From: Closterium sp. Naga37s-1
Lineage: Eukaryota; Streptophyta; Zygnematophyceae; Desmidiales; Closteriaceae
Direction of reading: 5' to 3'
Length of the DNA stretch: 64,000 bases
Assembly: GCA_947471745.1 (NCBI GenBank)
Contig: CANJKZ010000922.1
Coordinates: 2,392,001 to 2,456,000, forward strand
Part shown: positions 55,345 through 64,000 of the stretch, piece by piece
Layout of the letters: each line of letters starts with the position of its first letter
Position numbering within the stretch: the first letter of the stretch is position 1
Notes under the pieces: model-generated
What the model was told of the DNA's origin: nothing
Database searches by the model: none
What the model saw: only the letters and a program-made list of their open reading frames with translations
Program-made: the position numbers and the translations under genes

Positions 55345-58300
55345 TCAAGGGGTGAGCAAGTGAGGCAAGGTAGGCACAAGACCCAGCTGAGTACAGAAGC
55401 GCTGATGATCACAAGTCGCAAGTGCCTTGGTGAAGATATCAGCAGTGTTGGCCTGAGAGGCCACGTACGCAAGGCGTAGCTGACCACGCTGCTGTAGCTC
55501 ACGAGCAAGGAAGTAGCGAAGAGCAATGTGCTTCGTTCTGTGCTCCAGTCTCTGCTCCCGACACAAGGCCAGCATGGCCTTGTTGTCTACGTACAGCACT
55601 GGAGGAGAACGAGGCGGCTCTCCGAGGTCAGTCAGCAGGTAGGTGAGCCAGCGAAGCTCCTCTGCAGCCATGGCCCCTGCGTAGATCTCAGCCTCACAAC
55701 TGGAGCCGAGAACAGAAGACGAGCGGGTAGCCCGCCACGAGACAGAGCCGGAACCAAGGCTGAAGGTGTAACCCTGTGACGACCGCTGCGTAGCCTGGTC
55801 GTCAGCCCAAGAAGCGTCTGCGTGCCCAGTGAGGACCACTGGACTCTGCCCTCCAAGCACAAGCCCCATGCCCGACGTACTGCACAAGTAGCGCAACACC
55901 CTCTTCGCTGCAGCCATGTGCTCCAGTCTGTGTCTCCCAGGAGCAACATAGCGTGCGAGAATGCTAAGAGGGTATGCAAGGTCAGGTCGAGTGCAGGTCA
56001 TCAGGTACATGAGGCAGCCAACAAGCTCTGGGTACGGGCCACTCGACTCTACGGACTCATCCGAAGGCAGAGCTGAGAGCGAGTGGCGAGTAGGCAGAGG
56101 AGTGGCCTGAGGCGAGGAGTACGTGAAGCTGAAGCACTGAAGGACCTGCTGCACCATGTGTGACTGAGTCAGGGTAATGGTGCGGCGTGCTCTGTCCCGG
56201 GTGATCTGCAAGCCAAGGTAGCTGCGCAGTTCACCCAGGTCTGTGCACGTGTGTCTCTTCTGCAGCTCAGAATTCACGTGGGCGAGTCCAGCAGTGTCAG
56301 CTGTGGCAAAGACCAAGTCGTCGACGTACACGAGGATGTAGAACGGCGGCAAAGAAGTGTCGGTGCGCAGAAACAGCGACGGGTCGGCAGTAGAGGGAGC
56401 AAACCCAAGAGCCGCAAGCGTAGTCCTCAGTGTGTCGTGCCACTCACGCGGTGCCTGGCGGAGACCGCAGACTGGCCGCCGGAGGCTCCACTGGGTGCCA
56501 GGAGGAAAAGTCCCAGTGAAGCCAAGTGGGCGGCGCAGCCAGATCTCCTCGTGCAGGCTGCCCTGCAAGAAAGCAGTGCTGAAGTCAAGAGAGTGTAGCT
56601 CGTAGTCACGGTGAGCAGCTATGTGCAGCAGTACCCGAAGAGTGGTCATCTTCGGGGTGGGAGAGAAGGTCTGAAAGTAGTCAACTCCCTGCCGCTGACT
56701 GAAGCCACGAGCCACGTAACGCGCCTTGAAGACAGGCGGAGAACCCGGCGGCCGCTTCACCCTGAAAATCCACATGCCACTGACGATGTTTGCCCCAGGC
56801 GGGGGAACCTCGTCAACGTAGGTGCCTGTGGACTTCCAGGAAGCCATCTCTGCGTCCATAGCTGCCTGCCACTGAGAGGAGTAGGGACCCTCTATCGCCT
56901 CCGCGTAAGAGCGCGGAGTTGGGATGTCAAGTGCATCCGGGTCTCCCTCAGGGGTAAGCAGTACGGACACGAGATGAGGTGAAGCAGCAGCCAAACACTG
57001 GAACTCCTCCTGTCTGTCCTCAAGGACGTCCGTGCCAAGGGCACACTCACCCCCGACGGACGGAGGACAGACAGACTCAGACTCAGCAACAAGACTAGCA
57101 GCGTAGTCTAGACGACAGCGAGCAGCAAAGTTGACGAGCTCAGCAACTAGGGCAGACGCAGCAGTGGACTCAAAGGAAGGGTCAGTGACAACAGTAGCAA
57201 GGAGACGCGTGACAGTCGGACTGGCAGCACGAAGGGAGTCCGACTCCGGGTCAGCAAGAGCAGGAAGAGAGGACTCAGGAGGAGAAGGCAAAGGGGCACG
57301 CAGAGGAGCAGTGGACGGACGGAGAGACATCCGGTGCGTGCCAGGCAAAGGGGGAGGACGCTGACGCGAACCACGACCACTAGCGCGAGCAGCACGGACA
57401 GGCGACGCAGGACGAGACGCAGGCTCACGACGCTCAGCAAGACCTCCAGTAGGACCAGTGTAGGGAGGAGCAGGCAGTGGGGAGGCCGGCTGTAACTGTA
57501 ACTGTGACGGGACAGGCTGTGGACACTCTAAGGGAGGAGGAGGACCAGTAGAAGGCGGGAGACCAAGAACCTGCTCAAGAAGCGGAACGAAGTACGGCCG
57601 AGGCCGCGCAGCGACTCCAGACATAGCAGGGACAGCACCAGTACCCCCAGTGGTAGCACCAGCGCCAGCAGCACCTCCAGCTCCAGTACCCCCAGCAGCT
57701 CCAGTAGCTCCAGGACCTCCAGCAGCACCAGTAGCACCCCCAGCAGGACCGCCTCCAGTACCGCCAGCAGTACCCTCAGCGCCAACACCCTCAGCAGCTC
57801 CAGCTCTAGTCGGACCACGAGAAGACGCAGTGGCTCCAGCTCCAGTAGTACCCGCAGGCCCAGCAGCTCCAGTACTCCCAGTACGAGCACCTCCGGGACC
57901 CGTGGCACCAGCACCCTCAGCAGCCGAAGAACCTCCAGCTCCAGCAGCACGCCTCCAGCGCCGGGCAAACCACTCACGCACCTCCTGTGGAGAGAGTGGC
58001 TCCCGTCGAGACGGAGCACCCAGAGAACCTCCAGGCCCAGCACCGCCAGACGCCACACGAGCAGGCCCAGCTCCCTTAGGCTCCGCACCCCCAGGCTCAG
58101 CACCTCCAGGCGTAGCAACCCCAGGCTCAGCACCCCCAGTCGTAGCACCCCCAGGCTCAGCACCCCCAGACTCAGCACCCCCAGGCTCAGCACCCCCAGT
58201 CGTAGCACCCTCAGGCTCAGCACCCCCAGGCTCAGCACCCCCAGGCGTAGCACCCACACGCTCAGCACCCCCAGAGTCAGCACCCCCAGGCTCAGCACCC

Positions 58301-61300
58301 CCAGCAGCACCAGAGTCACCAGCGACCTCCACAGGCTCGACTGCGTCTACCTGGGACACACCTGAAGGGGCAGGACCCTGAGGGGGAAGGGGGTCTACCG
58401 GGGGGGGACCTGGCACAAGGAAGAGCGGTGGCGGGGGGAGGGATGGAGTGCGGTAGGGGAAGAGACGGTAGTAGGGGACCGACTCGTCAAACGTGACGTC
58501 CTGGGAGGACAGAACACGGCGAGAGGTGGGGTGGTAGAACTGCCACCCTGGCGCGTCAGGGGGGAAGCCAAGGAAGACGCAGGGAGCAGCACGAGGGGAC
58601 AGCTTGTCCGCAGACAAGTCGCGGACAAACGCCCGAGATCCCCAGACACGGAACGCAGACGCATCGCCAACCTTCCCCGTCCACAGCAAAGCTGGGGAGG
58701 TCTCCGGCATGGAGACCCTGGGCTGAAGGTTGATCTGATGCGCCGCGTACCGAACCGCAAACGGCCACAGAAAATGGGGGGCAGCCGCATGCATCATGGA
58801 CGTACGGGCGACGTCCATGACCATGCCAATGCGGCGCTCAGCAATCCCATTTTGCTGTGGAGAGTCCGGAAGCGTGAAGGTCTGGCGGATGCCTCGTGCA
58901 CGACAGTAGGCTCGCAGAAGGCCAGAGGAGAACTCTCCGCCTCTGTCAGAGTGCAGACGCAGAACAGGAAAGTCCGAGCCGAAACTCTCTCTGAGCTGGA
59001 GACGAGCTGCGCGGATCCAGTCGATCAACACCTCAGTGACATCACCCTTGCTGCGCAAGGGGAAGACTGTGGTGTAACGCGAGTAGTCGTCAACCACCAG
59101 CAGGAAGTAGCGCTCGTGACCCTGTCCACGGACGCGGGCCGGGCCCCACACGTCCATGTGAAGCGTCTGCAGCGGGGCCTCTGTCGGAGGAAACTGGGAG
59201 GAGTGAGGGGCAGCACGCTGCCGCCCCTCGACACAGGGGACGCAGGTACGGGCAGGCCCCGGAGGAAGGGGAGGGAGGGACCGGGGAAGACCAGAGACAA
59301 GGACACGGGAGGCCATGCCTCGGAGACGAGGCAGGGAGGGGTGACCAAGGCGGTGGTGCCAGAGGAGAGTCTCGTGAGACAGGAGGCAACACGAGCAGGG
59401 GGCAGACTCAGGACCAGACCTGGACGCTGCAGCAAACACCTGACCCGACGCAGCTGCCTGACCAGACGCAGTGACTGGAGGAGACTCAGTGGTCAGTGTG
59501 TACAGGCTCGACCCCGGCCGACGTGTAAACGTGGCCAAGTGTCGGCCCGTCCGAGCGTCCGTGCAGTGGGTCACACGCTGGCTCGCAGGAGTGAAATGGT
59601 GAACCCCCGCATCCTGTAGGTCAGCACCACTCACCAAGTTCGTAGAGAACGAGGGGAGGTAAAGACCAGACAGGGTGCCAGAGGGGGCCACCGGACACGG
59701 GAGGACAGTGGAGAAGTGAGCAAGGACAGGACCCCCAGAGGGGTCTGCCAGAGAGACTGCAACTGGCCGACCAAGCGGCGTGAGTGTGGTGCGGTCTCGA
59801 AAGAAGGAGCGAGAAGCCCCCGAGTCAAGAGTGAAGGTGTGGGAGGCCGGAGCCGACGCAGTACCTGAGAGAGCAGACTCACCAGCACCTGAGGAAGCAG
59901 ACGCACTGGCACCTAGAGCAGCAGCCTCGCTAGCACCTAGAGCAGCAGCCTCACCAGTACCTAGAGCAGCAGTCCCAATGCCCGGGTCGGGCGGAAAACA
60001 CCAGTAACAGTCACCCTCATCACTAATAGACACAGCATACATGGCAGCAAGAATAGCATCAAATTCAAGGTCAAAGATAGCTACTCCCGCCCTAGACAGC
60101 TCGCCCCAGCGAGGGATCTCAGTGGCCTCAGGGAACTGGTGACGCCAAGCGTCCGTCATGCGGCCAAAGCAGCGCTGGGTGGAGTGCGCACCCCCGCACG
60201 GCTCACCCGCGCGGTCGCCGGTGCGTAGGACGTAGGTGCACGGACCAGTACCCCCACCCCGCTGGCGCGCAGCGTACCACTCACGAAGCTGCTGAGGGCG
60301 GGGGATCTCACGAGTGCGCTGCTGCTGCTGCTGCTGCTGGCGCTGACCACCACCGGAGCCGACCCTCTGCGCAGCGCCACCCCGACCAGCTCCACCTCCT
60401 CCGCCGCCGCCTCCTCCACCGCCGCCACCTCCGCCACCCCCGCTCCCACCGCCACCGCCGCCGCCGCCTCCGCCTCCACTGCCGCCACCGACGCCCCCAC
60501 CCCCGCCACCACCCCCACCGCCACCCCCACCCCCTCCGCCGCCTCCACCGCCGCCTCCACCGCCCCCGCTAGCTCCTCCAGCGCCCCTGCCCCCCTTGCC
60601 CTTGCCAGTGCGGCGTCTCCCACTAGGGGCAGACGCCGCACCGACCGACTCAAGACCAACGAGGTCGGCCGCAGCAGCAGAGGCAACAGAGGGCAAGAGA
60701 GGAGAGGGGGAGCACCCCTCAAAGACAGGGGCACGAGGGTCACCACGAGAGGCTCCTACAGCGACTATGCTCTTCTCTGCTGCTAGGAGGCGCTCCTCGA
60801 GGAGGTCAACGGTGAGGGTGGTGGGGCAAACAGAGAGAAAGTGGTCCCTGACCGGGCGAAGGGTGTCAGGGAGCCGGGTGACTACGTAGTAGAGGGTGAT
60901 GTACATAGGGGGGGGGGTCTTGGCGCAGAACTCAGGAGGAAGGGCAGCGCGGTAGCGAGTGTCACTAGTGCGCAGGTGCGTAATGAGGTTAGCGACTGTG
61001 GGAAAAGCGGCGAGGTCAGGGAAGAGGTACGGCAGGATGAGGCGGCTAAGTGCAGCAATGGCAGGGGAAGAGTAGCGTGCAACTACAGCGTCGTACAAGG
61101 TCTTAGCACTCTTGTACTGACTAAAGTGTGCACGCTCAGCGGTAGGCAAGTGGCGGCGCACAGCAAGACGGGCAGCAGCGTCGCGTGTGGCCCACTGTGA
61201 GCGAACAGTGGCGTCAGCATCAGCAACAGGGGCAGAAGAGGCACCAGAAGTGAGGTCAAAGAGAGAGAGACCGTCTGCCCTGTCGCATTGTAGGAAAAGC

Positions 61301-61377
61301 TGCAGGTCATCTACCCAGACGTCAAAGTCAATGGCCCGACCCTCGGCGTCAAAAGCGAGGACACTGGGGGTAGCCAT
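55345..61377 (-). CDS. copia F gag-pol polyprotein, intact
   Basis: 2010 residues in one frame, starting MATPSVLAFDAEGRAIDF at 61377, the same start as E and G1 support. Gag occupies about 1-240. A Gly-only linker lies at about 265-335, then a Cys/His motif near 375-405 (CTYVLRTGDRAGEPCGG..., TQRCF) in place of a CCHC knuckle. Protease TLDSGASRSFF is near 517. Integrase has zinc finger HHRLGHPSL...CVPC near 672-715 and catalytic residues in HMDVWGPAR (about 739), HSDRGGEF (about 811) and QQNGIAER (about 843). A GGAEPGGAE-type repeat spacer (about 1020-1110) and a Gly/Ala-rich part follow. RT has YVDDLVFA near 1684. RNase H is near 1860-2000 (GHADASWADD, SCEAEIYAG, NTADIFTKAL). It exceeds the usual ~1300-1500 residues of copia polyproteins because of the low-complexity inserts. 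Confidence 0.94.
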   Translation of the reverse strand: MATPSVLAFDAEGRAIDFDVWVDDLQLFLQCDRADGLSLFDLTSGASSAPVADADATVRSQWATRDAAARLAVRRHLPTAERAHFSQYKSAKTLYDAVVARYSSPAIAALSRLILPYLFPDLAAFPTVANLITHLRTSDTRYRAALPPEFCAKTPPPMYITLYYVVTRLPDTLRPVRDHFLSVCPTTLTVDLLEERLLAAEKSIVAVGASRGDPRAPVFEGCSPSPLLPSVASAAAADLVGLESVGAASAPSGRRRTGKGKGGRGAGGASGGGGGGGGGGGGGGGGGGGGGGGGGVGGGSGGGGGGGGGGGSGGGGGGGGGGGGGGGGGAGRGGAAQRVGSGGGQRQQQQQQQRTREIPRPQQLREWYAARQRGGGTGPCTYVLRTGDRAGEPCGGAHSTQRCFGRMTDAWRHQFPEATEIPRWGELSRAGVAIFDLEFDAILAAMYAVSISDEGDCYWCFPPDPGIGTAALGTGEAAALGASEAAALGASASASSGAGESALSGTASAPASHTFTLDSGASRSFFRDRTTLTPLGRPVAVSLADPSGGPVLAHFSTVLPCPVAPSGTLSGLYLPSFSTNLVSGADLQDAGVHHFTPASQRVTHCTDARTGRHLATFTRRPGSSLYTLTTESPPVTASGQAAASGQVFAAASRSGPESAPCSCCLLSHETLLWHHRLGHPSLPRLRGMASRVLVSGLPRSLPPLPPGPARTCVPCVEGRQRAAPHSSQFPPTEAPLQTLHMDVWGPARVRGQGHERYFLLVVDDYSRYTTVFPLRSKGDVTEVLIDWIRAARLQLRESFGSDFPVLRLHSDRGGEFSSGLLRAYCRARGIRQTFTLPDSPQQNGIAERRIGMVMDVARTSMMHAAAPHFLWPFAVRYAAHQINLQPRVSMPETSPALLWTGKVGDASAFRVWGSRAFVRDLSADKLSPRAAPCVFLGFPPDAPGWQFYHPTSRRVLSSQDVTFDESVPYYRLFPYRTPSLPPPPLFLVPGPPPVDPLPPQGPAPSGVSQVDAVEPVEVAGDSGAAGGAEPGGADSGGAERVGATPGGAEPGGAEPEGATTGGAEPGGAESGGAEPGGATTGGAEPGVATPGGAEPGGAEPKGAGPARVASGGAGPGGSLGAPSRREPLSPQEVREWFARRWRRAAGAGGSSAAEGAGATGPGGARTGSTGAAGPAGTTGAGATASSRGPTRAGAAEGVGAEGTAGGTGGGPAGGATGAAGGPGATGAAGGTGAGGAAGAGATTGGTGAVPAMSGVAARPRPYFVPLLEQVLGLPPSTGPPPPLECPQPVPSQLQLQPASPLPAPPYTGPTGGLAERREPASRPASPVRAARASGRGSRQRPPPLPGTHRMSLRPSTAPLRAPLPSPPESSLPALADPESDSLRAASPTVTRLLATVVTDPSFESTAASALVAELVNFAARCRLDYAASLVAESESVCPPSVGGECALGTDVLEDRQEEFQCLAAASPHLVSVLLTPEGDPDALDIPTPRSYAEAIEGPYSSQWQAAMDAEMASWKSTGTYVDEVPPPGANIVSGMWIFRVKRPPGSPPVFKARYVARGFSQRQGVDYFQTFSPTPKMTTLRVLLHIAAHRDYELHSLDFSTAFLQGSLHEEIWLRRPLGFTGTFPPGTQWSLRRPVCGLRQAPREWHDTLRTTLAALGFAPSTADPSLFLRTDTSLPPFYILVYVDDLVFATADTAGLAHVNSELQKRHTCTDLGELRSYLGLQITRDRARRTITLTQSHMVQQVLQCFSFTYSSPQATPLPTRHSLSALPSDESVESSGPYPELVGCLMYLMTCTRPDLAYPLSILARYVAPGRHRLEHMAAAKRVLRYLCSTSGMGLVLGGQSPVVLTGHADASWADDQATQRSSQGYTFSLGSGSVSWRATRSSSVLGSSCEAEIYAGAMAAEELRWLTYLLTDLGEPPRSPPVLYVDNKAMLALCREQRLEHRTKHIALRYFLARELQQRGQLRLAYVASQANTADIFTKALATCDHQRFCTQLGLVPTLPHLLTP

Positions 61378-61423
61378 GACAGCAGTAGACTAGCAGCTGG
61401 AGCAGTAGGGTAAGGGCAGCGCA

Positions 61424-62200
61424 GTGGTAGAGGTGCCGCTCTTACCGGATAGGGCGGCTCGGGCGGCTCGGCAGCTCGGCGGCTCGGCAGCAACTGCAGC
61501 TCGGCGGCTCGGCGACTCGGCGGCTCGGCGGCACGGCGGCTCGGCAGCAACTGGAGCTCGGCGGCTCGGCGACTCGGCGGCTCGGGCGGCTCAGGTGGCT
61601 CGGCGGCTCGGGCGGCTCGGGTGGCTCGGGCGGCTTGGCAGATCGGCGGCTCAGCGGCGCCGGCGACTCGGTGGTGACGGCGGGGCCGCGTGGGGACGGC
61701 GGCGGGGCCGGGTGGGGCGGCGACGAGGCCGCTGAGGGCGGCGGCGGGGCCACGAAGGGTGGCGACCGGCGCCTTAAGGGTGGGGCCGCGGGGTCGCAAG
61801 GGTGGGGCGACGGGGCCAGCAGAGGCGGCGCCGGGGCCGGGAAGGGCGGCGCCGAGGCCGGGAAGGGCGGCGCCGGGGCCGGGAAGGGTGGCGCCGGGGC
61901 CGCAAGGGTAGGCGACGGGGCCGCGAGGGCGGCGTGGAGGGGTCGCGAGGGCTGCTCGAGGAGGCCGCGAGGGCGGCGCGAAAGGGCCGAGAGGGCGGCG
62001 CGAAAGGGCCGCGAGGGCGGCGCGACGCGACGGGACCGCGAGGGCGACGCGACGGGGTCGCAAGGGCGACGCGACGGGGCCGCTAGGGAGGCGCGACGCG
62101 ACGGGGCCGCTGAGGCGGCGCGACGGGGTCGTAAGGGCGGCGCGACGGGGCCGTGAGAGGGGAGCGCGACTCGGGCAGAGGCTGAGCGTGCTCCGGGCAG
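61424..62200 (-). repeat. GC-rich tandem-repeat leader of copia F
   Basis: Between PBS and gag there are two blocks. 61440-61680 repeats GGCGGCTCGG with GCAGCAACTG interruptions. 61690-62160 repeats GGCGACGGGGCCG and GGGAAGGGCGGCGCCGGGGCC. Long open frames on both strands (Arg/Gly- or Pro/Ala-rich) are artefacts. Confidence 0.8.
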
Positions 62201-62257
62201 GAAAAAAAGTTGGTGGGCCCTAGGAACAGTTCCCACAGGGGAACCTGCTCTATACCA

Positions 62258-62383
62258 TGTGAAAATGAACGAGGAATGAAAAGACTAAGGGAAAGTTGGG
62301 TACAAGTACAAACCCTAGAAAGCTGTACCCCATATGTGCTACCCCACTATAGCCTACAGCAGCTAAGTCATATAAATCTGACA
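62258..62383 (-). repeat. 5' LTR of copia F
   Basis: 126 bp, TGTGAAAATG to TCTGACA, adjacent to the PBS. The second GTCTA target copy follows at 62384-62388. Confidence 0.93.
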
Positions 62384-62522
62384 GTCTATGCACTCCTAAA
62401 CCCCGAGGAATGGTCAGATGTGCTGTGCCCCATTCAAATCACCAAGCATTTTGTTTACGTTGGCTGCCCGGGTCTCACAAGTACAGATCTCCTCCATTCC
62501 CCACCACATCCCTGGTTTCCAG

Positions 62523-63995
62523 TGTGTGCTCTGGAAGTGGGATGTCCCAGGGACCGCGTGGGGCAATCCCTACCTCGTTGTCATGCCTGACATCATGCAC
62601 CAGGCGGACCTGGGCATCATGAGCCACATTGTGGCTGTCGTGCGCAAGATGAAGAAGCGGCGCGTGAAGCAGGTGGACAGGTCAGTGTTTTGGGGGATTG
62701 GATTCGTTGCTCTTGGTCACAAAAACTCAAAGCAAAACTACTGTGCTCTTACTGACATGTTTCTGGATTTGTGCCGCCATTAAACTGATATGTATGGACA
62801 GGCGCTTGTCACTCATTCACGACCGCACGCGACTGAATCACATGCGCATGCCAGAGAGCGCCTACTTCGAGACCGGAGCATGTGTCGCGTCCTATGAGCA
62901 CAGGGCCATCATGCAGGTATGAAAGCCTTGATTGTTATCATCGTGTGCGATAGGCTGCACCCTAACCACACAGCATGCTACTGCCTGCTCCCTCCTCCAT
63001 TCCCTGTTGCTTGTCCCCGCCGCTCCTCAACCAGTCTGCTCATGCTGCCACTCCTTGTCCCTACTCCTCACACCATCTATGCTAACCCTCCCCTTTGTTG
63101 CTATCCCCGAATTCTGCAGGTCATGGTGTTTGTTTTTGCCAGCCTGCTTCGCCAGCCCCAGATGGATGCAGTTCGTGCCTATCTTGGATGGTACCTCCTG
63201 TGCTCCCAGCCAGAGGGGCACACTGAGCGGTCCCTCCGGGAGCTGAAGAAGATGACGTCCCGGTACTAATACTATGCATGTAAACCCCTGTGCATGGGAT
63301 GAATTCTTGGCTACTGAAAATGTGCTCTTGTAGTAGGCAATCTGGTGAGGATGTTGCTGCTAAATTTTTTTAGGAAAGAATCTAGAATAGGAAAGCCATA
63401 TGAATAAGTAGACTCTGATGTGTTTGCACGTGTTGTCATTCCCCACTCCCATCAGGCTGGTTGAGCAGTTGCAGGCTGCCTTTCCAAAGCAGCCATCCTC
63501 TTGGTGCCTTGTGAAAACCCATCTCATGTCGCATTACGTCGACTCCATTCGCCGAGCGGGTCATGTGACCGAATTCAGCACCAACATGTTTGAGCACTTG
63601 CACGGACCGTTGGTAAAGAGGATCTACCGTCGGTCCAACAAGCGCAATGTAGATGGGCAGATCATGAAGTTCCATGCTAGGCGCATTCCGGATGTGGTGC
63701 CGGTGGACGATCCTGCTGGCCGGGACACAGCCATGCGGCAGGTAAACATGTTTAGTACCTTAATTGCATGGATATGAATGCAGAATGTAATAAAATCCTT
63801 ATCATATGCTGGCAGGCAATTGAGACCGACACACGGACTCTTATTAAGGAGTCATACTTCCTCCCTGTGAAGTTACCAGAAGAACCCACCTCCACGAACT
63901 GGTTTGCAAGGAAGTGGGCCAAGCAACACCCTGGTGCCCAAGATGCCCTCAATGATGCGTTAATACGTTATGCCGGATGCGTCACCAAGATTCGA
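62523..63995 (+). CDS. Plavaka-like transposase gene, 3' exons (continues off-window)
   Basis: Exons 62523-62680, 62802-62916, 63120-63262, 63456-63741 and 63816-63995, each bounded by AG and GT, with phases 2, 0, 2, 0 that close exactly and match the phase-0 end of the exon at 54975. The last bases of the window (63996-64000, GTAAG) look like another donor. Protein landmarks: YLVVMPDIMHQADLGIMSHIV, then SLIHDRTRLNHMRMPES, HTERSLRELKKM, THLMSHYVDSIRRAG, EFSTNMFEHLHGPLVKRIYR and RSNKRNVDGQIMK. D-x(2)-HQ-x-DLG and E-x-LH-x(10)-R-x-SNKR are typical Plavaka blocks, and the D and E there may complete a DDE triad (inference). Exon coding is uninterrupted, so the gene may still be expressed if the 7.5-kb intron carrying F is spliced. 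It could be an active transposase or a domesticated one. No terminal inverted repeats were identified. Confidence 0.75.
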
Positions 63996-64000
63996 GTAAG

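Larger units (their letters stand above)
55012..62383 (-). mobile_element. Copia LTR retrotransposon F (short-LTR family)
   Basis: Complete 7372-bp insertion with target duplication GTCTA (55007-55011, 62384-62388). 5' LTR 62258-62383, PBS 62247-62257 (reverse TGGTATAGAGC, directly abutting the LTR), GC-rich leader to 61378, one uninterrupted polyprotein frame, polypurine tract TATGGGGGTG next to 55137, 3' LTR 55012-55137. The two 126-bp LTRs differ at three positions by eye. Of the elements here it is the best candidate for an autonomous copy. It lies antisense within an intron of the Plavaka-like gene. Confidence 0.95.

Noticed and set aside
58531-59619. 362-aa plus-strand ORF inside copia F
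   Set aside because: Antisense shadow of the integrase domain of F.

Overview
This window looks like a repeat-dense nuclear region of a streptophyte green alga. Evidence for this is the plant-type copia and chromovirus retrotransposons primed by initiator tRNA-Met, the spliceosomal GT-AG introns, and a mix of very GC-rich and AT-rich DNA. The Gly-rich copia polyproteins resemble proteins I associate with desmids such as Closterium. That genus assignment is from memory and has not been tested. I see no rRNA, tRNA, CRISPR or bacterial operon.

Layout. 1-6.2 kb: two decayed minus-strand members of one short-LTR copia family (G0, G1), mostly represented by LTR, primer-binding site (PBS) and very GC-rich tandem-repeat leaders. 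6.2-12.0 kb: a minus-strand Ty3/gypsy chromovirus with two in-frame TGA stops. 12.0-14.6 kb: a third short-LTR leader fragment (G2), a protease-region relic, and a block rich in GTCGAC palindromes. 14.6-21.9 kb: plus-strand copia E, with 113/124-bp LTRs and target-site duplication (TSD) CAGCG. 21.9-45.4 kb: a Russian doll. An old truncated plus-strand copia D contains minus-strand copia A (TSD AAAAC), which contains plus-strand copia B (TSD GGTGC) and minus-strand copia C (TSD CTTGC). E sits in the LTR of D.

45.8-50.2 kb: a minus-strand six-exon gene whose splice phases close to a 928-residue protein of no family I recognise. It has a long poly-Glu tract, and one intron carries a 177-bp tandem repeat. 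50.2-53.8 kb: intergenic sequence with a 178-bp tandem array and a CCCATNCC-type minisatellite. 53.8-64 kb: a multi-exon plus-strand gene resembling Plavaka (CACTA superfamily) transposases, continuing past the window edge. Copia F (55.0-62.4 kb, TSD GTCTA, one uninterrupted 2010-codon ORF) sits antisense in one of its introns.

Most coding capacity is therefore gag-pol. Only the 928-aa gene and the Plavaka-like gene are not LTR-retrotransposon proteins. The TSDs give a relative history: D, then A, then B and C; E and F are separate later insertions.
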